Below are positions 28,983-35,102 of a DNA stretch of 35,102 bases, piece by piece (the first letter of the stretch is position 1; every line of letters begins with the position of its first letter). Below the pieces are notes generated by a model. It made no database searches. It worked only from the letters and a program-made list of their open reading frames with translations, and had not been told where the DNA came from. The stretch spans positions 1 to 35,102 of the forward strand of contig JABCPU010000613.1 in assembly GCA_016800925.1 (NCBI GenBank), written 5' to 3'. The DNA is from Suillus spraguei. Lineage: Eukaryota > Basidiomycota > Agaricomycetes > Boletales > Suillaceae. Both the position numbers and the translations under genes were made by a program.

Positions 28983-31900
28983 AGTGAAGGAGATCACTGG
29001 TAATACAATAGAGAGTCTTGAAACCTGTTACACGAAACCTGAACGAAACGGAGACCAAGAGACAGAGTAACGGGACGTGGAGGTTCGAAAGAGAGTTTGG
29101 GCGAAAAGGATCTGTCGACGATCACCCTTATATTCGAGCCCCTTTATTTCAAACTCCGGTCTGAACTCTCCAGACTAATTTCTTTTTATGGTTGTATTGA
29201 TCGAGCTACCTCCGCACTCCCAATTCGGAACACAAAGTTGTGCTTGGCAAGCGATATGTTTTCTCTCACGATATTTCGACTCAAAAACATGGAGTTTAAT
29301 TTTGTTGATCATAAATTTGTCAGAGCGAACCTGTTTCAAATATCTTCTAGATCAAAAAGAGTTAGGCTTATCTACATACAAGCGCGAGAACGGAGACTGC
29401 CATGCTTTCTTATCAGATCACCTAGCTACGACGCCGCAAAGAGTTCCTAGTCACCGCTCGCGTGTATATGTTTTTAACATTCGGCAGTCTCCGAGTAGAA
29501 GGATTTCCGCGGCGTTGAAGAGGGACCCGTTATCAACCGGAACGTTGACAAAAGGATCAAATTGGTAGGTGCAAGTAGGTGCAACGAGTATTTCTATATC
29601 GGAGAGGGTCAGAGCACTAAATTTGAGGGTTGACTTCGATTTGCTATCCGTTCGTCAACCTGGAGCGCTTCTCCCGGCTTACACTCCGGATCGTATCTTG
29701 CTGCGACTGTCATGTCACCTGTTGTGTTTTGGATTGACACAGGAGCTACGCCCCCCAATTTAATTTCTTTCAAGTATCACATGGTCTGCACTCATATTTT
29801 TCTCAGGGTGACTGTTCACAACATCCCCTACGCCGACTCTCCCTCTGCCGTGTGCCTGGCATTGGTCCAGAGTCCCGCATGGCTAGCCAGTGATTATTTT
29901 AGCAGGTGAGTCAGTTCAGCTGAAAGCTATCGGGGATCAACAACTACCGTTCGGCGGATCTTAATAAATTAACAATCGAGTCCATTCTACCTACGTTCCA
30001 ACATCAAAACTCATTATTACAAAGGTGGAATAAACGCGACGTAGTAGAATGTAGCCCTTGAAGCTAGTAGATCAGGCAAGATAATTTTTTTTTGGAAAGA
30101 GAGGCATATGCCAACAATAATTGGTCTCTGGCCTACGAGCACGCAACACATGCTCCACAGGACCAACGTTCTGGTAAGTGCGCTAATTGTCGTGATCAGA
30201 TCACCATCAAGGGGAAATTCATTACGGTAACCGCCGGATGTCCATTCCTATATGCGTCCCCTCACTAGCGCCTCGTACCAGCTTTTCGTTTGGCTGTCCC
30301 TCCCAACGTCTGAATTTTAAATCCAGTAATCACATAACTCCTCGTGCTTTCTTTTTATTCCAATTGTATCTTGAACCAGACGACCCCGACTCTTATATTA
30401 AAAGGAATTGATACATTTTTTCCTTTTTGTGAGAGATTATACATTTTGAAGTGATCAGCTTCACTTTGTTCAGCACGGCGGAGTTTGCACCAGCAGCTGA
30501 TTTATGTCGAGTTCACGGACTTGCTGTCCTGACAACAACAAAAATGTTACCGGGGCATCTATTTCTATTGTGCATCCCATCCTGGTTCCGAATGCCTGTT
30601 TCGCTGCGCAACTCTGATAAATAACTGCGACGTCCAGCAAGTCAAGGGCTTAACCGGTCCGCGTCGTACACCAAAAGGGTCGGTCACGCAGGATACAAGT
30701 CGGCGCCGTCTTGAGCGCGTTTTCATTTTAGCGTCCATGTCAAATGCCGAACGGACCTTTTGCAAGATAAGCATGTGGAAGTTGACCCTAGCTTCACGTA
30801 TCAGTGCGTAATGAAAACTGTGACACATGTACGAGTGATCTCAGAGATACAGACCCGTGCAGATCAGTTCCCCGTCATCCCTTACTCTCGTTCAATGAAA
30901 CAAGCGATTCGAAGTCTGCACTCTTGTGCTTACTTTTTCCGTCACACGAGTTGCGCCACCTCTCTGCGGCTTTGTAATCGTCTTCTCGATGTGGGGGTGG
31001 CGGAGGGAAAAACCGTGAGATCCGTTTGAAGGTACGTCCAATCACTTGTTCTCGCAAACTGGAGGAAGATCTACCAACGAGATAAGATCGCGACGCAGTC
31101 GACAAAAAAAAATTACAGTGCTACAAGTCATTGAGTGACTGCATCGATAAACAAAATTGAATTTCTACAGCCAGTCGACTATGGTTCTAGACCTCATCGA
31201 CACGAATCGCTTTCAATTTGAAAAATCCGGAATAGCTGCTAGCGATGCAATGTTCGATGTACTACGCAGTTGATGGAAACAAAATATGCGATCATAGCCT
31301 GCATGTATATGCTGAAGTTACCAGCATGGCGCAGAGGTCTACAGTAGCCCGCGACAGTCCTCAACCCATGGGTGATACGAGTTTGTGCATTTAAATTTAC
31401 GGTCGCCGGTGGCATCCCACAACTAAACGTTATACTAGGAACACGTCACTGTCCCCTCTCTTCCCGTCTTAGTACCACAAACGCCGCATACTGCCTGACC
31501 AAATCGTAAATAGTTTCCAGCAATCTATCCAACGTACGTACCATTACACATCTGGGGAGACATTAGAGTCAGGACCAAATGCGATACGATGGCTGGTGAA
31601 TGGATGTACATGCATGCTACAAGCTAGGCGTCTCAAGTTGGGCGATTGGACGTCCCAGAATGACATAACATCGAAATATCCTCGCACAACGTTTGACCAT
31701 TGTGCACACGTTGAACTATTTATCCGAAACCAAGTACTTCCCAGTACATTTGGTTGCGAATAGATAGTCGACGGTTGTGATCACGCGTCTTCCTCTTGCT
31801 GAAAATGTCGGCATAAGTTATGAGTATTTATCCTAGCGTATTTGAATTTAGATTCCTATCACATCAGTACTAGTGGAGGAAGGCAACTTGGCAAAATTTT

Positions 31901-33989
31901 CCCATAACGGTAATTTAGCCCCCCCGCAATTAGGGCGTCCGACAGAAGGACTTCGACCCCAAAGGACACTAAATGACTCCATATATAATCCTCGTGATAC
32001 TGTAACGTGAGGCTTGTTAGGACAAACCAGGAAGTAGTCGAGCGAGTAAATTAAAGTCAAAGCAGGTATTACCTTATAATGTGAGAGAGCAGCAAGCACT
32101 TAGTGCGTTACCCAAAGGCAACTGATTTATCATACTTCCTGCAAGTTCAGACTCGTCAAAAAATCAAACCACTTTCAATTATGTACCCACCTAGTTTTCC
32201 CACACTGACATTTATTAGACTATACCATATGCGCACGAGCCAATGACTAAATCAGCAAAACTGACACAGAACCATGAATGATGTCATCTGGTGTCCGACT
32301 TCAGGTCCAGAGTTTGTGCGCGCACATATCTGATTCGACAGTGAAATGAACCCGGGCATGTGAACAAGCCCGAGGCATCGATGGATAATTTTTATTGTCA
32401 TGACGGAGGTACTAGGCTGAATTTAACGGTATGATGATGGCGAGTTCTTTGGAAGTTGGGATTGGGGTGAGGCATGAGGGGCGCGGTGGAGTAGTGTGTC
32501 GGTCTGATGCATTCCTGAAGTTTAGTGCTGACCTCGTAAACAGCTGAATTCAGAGGCACACTTGTGGTTATCCCTGAGCCCCTTTCCCACGAGCCATCCG
32601 TTACTATAAGGAACGACATTGTGTAATTTTGAAAGACTGGGCAGGAGAGACATAGGTGGCGCACATAGATATGGAGGCGGCGTAAGTAGGTAAGCAAGAG
32701 GAACAGGTCCTACTGTCCCAGGCCAGCAGGGACATGACGTGAAATTGAGAGTATTCGGGTAACGTTAATCATTCAAAGGTAACGTGAATCAGCGATGTAT
32801 TAACGGAAACAGGATCAGCGATACATACTGTGCTTCGAAAGTGGTGATAAAATGCCGTATTTCGAAATGCGGTCCAGGGTTTCAATGCCGGCGGGATGAA
32901 TACGTGAGTGGAGCGGGAGAAGCGAAAACAAAACCGCCTTCATGCCGATATGACGGGTGTCCGACAAGGTTCGCGAGGTATAAGTGGGTACTGGGGCCCG
33001 TTTGATTGATTTCGGCTTGACCTGTGCCAAACTGAGCAGGATGCCACCAGACTTACAACAGCGGCAGAGTAACGTTGAAGGACTTCCAGTAGATCTGATA
33101 GATATGCGTGCGAGCGAGTTGTGTCATCATGCAATATGATGTGTAACTGACGTCGACGTCTGCGAAGTGTGAGGTGATAATTAGTATGCTTGTACTCATT
33201 GGATTTGATATCGGTTCCAACGGCCTGCACTAGATGGGTCACAAAGGACCAAAAGACTAACAGCATCGGATGGGATGATACACCTGAGAGTTGTTGTTCA
33301 CAACGACCTCAGGGACTGAAGCGGTCTTGTGTTAAGCCTGCGGCGCTGTCACCGAGCCTGAAAGGGGTTAGTTGGTACCGTGAACAGAGACACTATACTT
33401 TTAGCAAAACCACCAAAGATGGCTCAAGAAGAGAAGTTGGTAATCATATTGTGCACGAAGAGGCGGTGATTGAAGTTCGTGACTCAGATCAGCGTGTTAA
33501 TCACGTTGGGGGTAAGATAGGAAACAGGATCCGAATGTCCAGTGTGAAAGGGACACAGTTTTGGGCGCACTATTGTACGTATGCGCAGTATAGGCCTACT
33601 AGCACGCGGCTATCACAAAAGAAGGATGGCATGCGGATACGGTGAGGCCTATCGGACTGCCACGTGAGAGTTTAGACCATGAATCACAAGAATTATTCAA
33701 ATTTTTTTTACCCGAGCTCGATGTCTGGGCATTCAGCGACGTATATATTGGACCACGATTTTCACTGAGCACTTAGCTTTGCATTAATAATAGCTTTTAC
33801 GCCAGGTCGTTTAAAGTACTTGGTCGTTTGTGGTTGTCGCCTGCCTCGTTCATCGTGGCTTAAAGTTTTGTACCTAATAACGTTGTGACTTCACAGCAGA
33901 GTTTTCGCACAGCCACAAGCTTATATCAAAAACCGAACATCAGAAAAATAATCGGCAGGGCCTCCCTGGCAGGCTTTGATCTTCATTGC
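28983..33989. other. Gene-poor 5-kb region
   Basis: No ORF resembles a known family, no splice-linked coding series was found, and no tRNA or rRNA was recognised. The longest ORFs are 29097-29450, 29188-29568 (overlapping, different frames) and 33190-33645 (151 codons, plus), all without family features. Homopolymer runs (about 30085 and 31105) and mixed sequence occur. The last 250 bp should include the ABC transporter promoter, with TATATATTGG near 33743. Old, unrecognisable transposon remains or a non-coding transcript could be present. Confidence 0.5.
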
Positions 33990-35102
33990 ATGATAACCAT
34001 GCCTCCCGTCCTCATCACCGCCGCTGTTCTACTCGCTGCGCGTGTAGCCTCGCCCACCGTTGTCCTTCTAGCTACTCTTTCTCTCATATCCTCTAAGCGC
34101 CTTTCTCACCAGTCTCAAAGTCCAATAACTCCCGTCGTCATCACATCTCTCATCCCACGGAGAACTCTTATTCTCGTCCTTCTCAGTATCAGCGCTTTCA
34201 CTTTCTTAGCAGATGGTCTCGCATACGTCCTATATGCTGTCCTTAACAAAGTTTGGCTTCAAGGCACTGGTATCGAAGTCGCAAGTGTTTTGGGTCTGCT
34301 AGCGTATGCTGGTTTGGCAGCCCTTGGCGCATGGAAAGACGCCAACGACGATGCGATTTGGAATCGCAGTAGAGTCAAGGCTGCCATAGCCACCGCTCTT
34401 GCACTCGACATTGTTCAGGTCGTATTGTCCTTGTTGGGAGCAGGTCAGTTTCTTACTCGCTTCCATCATTAAATTCATTAACGTTATCAATCAATTAAAT
34501 TCAGACCTGCATCACGTTTGCACATCACCTCGCCAGTTATGCGCAGCCAATCTTTTGCATGTTGTCCTACCACTCGCACGAGTACTTGCACTTCTTCCTC
34601 TGCTTGTGGCGCTCTTCTATCCTCGTGTTGTTTATCTTGCTGCGCAGTCACATGGTTACACAGGAGAAGCTGACGAAACCGCCCCTCTCGTATCACAGCA
34701 TGTCCCTCATGACTCGTTGCTGTTGCAACCAGAAGATGCCGACCTTGATGGCCCGAGTAGTACCGCCAAATACGGCACTTTTACGTCCAGAAGCGGTCCT
34801 ACCACCCGCGCCGCGTCTCCAATTCCAGGCGTAAGGGAGGCAAATAAGGTCAGTAGCACTACTCATGTAGCGTAGCGCAACTGAACACTTCCACAGACAA
34901 CCCCACGCGAGGTAGCCGTCGATCCCTCATGGCGCGAACTCTTCGCTCGTATATCTCGCATCACGCCCCATCTCTGGCCCTCCCGCTATCCAAAGTTGCA
35001 ATTCATCGCAGTACGTGTTTCCATTACATTTATTACCCAATTAACCATCTTTCTAGTTCATCTGTCTTCCTCATCCTTGTTCTCGGACGTATAGTCAACG
35101 CC
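33990..35102 (+). CDS. ABC transporter, HMT1/ATM1-like, 5' part
   Basis: N-terminal region of a half-size ABC transporter like fungal heavy-metal-tolerance (HMT1-type) vacuolar exporters; the ATP-binding domain lies beyond the window. The start is ATG 33990 (MITM) or 33999. Exons 33990-34443, 34505-34830 and 34897-35010 are in phase. Exon 1 encodes about four hydrophobic segments: VLITAAVLLAARVASPTVVL, LILVLLSISAFTFL, VLGLLAYAGLAALGAW and IATALALDIVQVVLSLLGA. Exon 2 adds LLHVVLPLARVLALLPLLVA and a soluble loop with ETAPLVSQ. Exon 3 has DPSWRELFARISRITPHLWP and PKLQ, the lead-in to the first core helix. Exon 4 (from 35057) reads SVFLILVLGRIVNA only if the frame differs from the simple splice, so that junction is unsettled. 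The family is inferred from this N-terminal layout, without Walker motifs. Confidence 0.7.

Noticed and set aside
29097..29568. Two overlapping 117- and 126-codon ORFs
   Set aside because: They are in different frames over the same DNA, have no family features and no splice partners.
29712..29909. ORF with VVFWIDTGA as an aspartic protease
   Set aside because: The motif lacks the usual DTGS/DSGA context and no downstream protease sequence exists in any frame.
33190..33645. 151-codon ORF as a gene
   Set aside because: Composition is not clearly protein-like and no similarity is recognised; kept only as an orphan candidate within the gene-poor region.

Overview
The window reads as genomic DNA of a filamentous basidiomycete, most likely an Agaricomycete. 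Genes are broken by many 46-60 bp GT-AG introns, and the mobile elements are types common in mushroom-forming fungi: a Plavaka-type transposase, a PIF/Harbinger transposase with its MYB/SANT partner, and a chromodomain Ty3/gypsy retrotransposon. No bacterial features, tRNA or rRNA genes were recognised.

Positions 1 to about 17,700 are a stack of transposable elements. A Plavaka transposase pseudogene lies on the minus strand (about 1586-5930), with a minisatellite in one intron and splice-like repeats beyond its 3' end. A PIF/Harbinger transposase on the plus strand starts near 6407-6527 and ends at 15853. It is split by two later insertions. The first is a 6717-bp Ty3/gypsy element (6636-13352, target duplication GTTAA). 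The second is a 1278-bp solo-LTR-like element (13952-15229, duplication CTCAT). The gypsy element was itself hit by a 769-bp relative of the second insertion (11376-12144, duplication GTTCT). All three duplications are exact, and removing the insertions restores the interrupted frames. Convergent to the Harbinger transposase is a decayed MYB/SANT gene (15928-17301), the usual second gene of such elements. The two gypsy LTRs differ at 12 of 473 positions, and 10 of these are CpG transitions. Premature TGA stops in three element types look like decayed CGA codons.

Positions 18,019-24,867 hold two apparently intact host genes that converge. A 16-exon gene encodes Mediator kinase-module subunit Med12 (plus strand, about 1592 residues). 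A 4-exon gene encodes a RING-finger protein (minus strand, 328 residues). Both exon models close exactly in frame.

Positions 25,000-35,102 are sparser: a decayed major-facilitator transporter (25,576 to about 27,110), an RRM/glycine-rich RNA-binding protein gene (28,081-28,982, minus) with frame breaks confined to its tail, about 5 kb without recognisable genes, and the 5' part of an HMT1/ATM1-like ABC transporter gene that runs off the right edge.

The strongest observations beyond annotation are the dated insertion order, an 11-nt self-priming primer-binding site in the gypsy element with a TATA box at the matching distance, CpG-biased decay, loss of the integrase zinc-binding domain, an extra ORF after the chromodomain, and LTRs carrying several short hairpins. 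No wholly new biological system was demonstrated.
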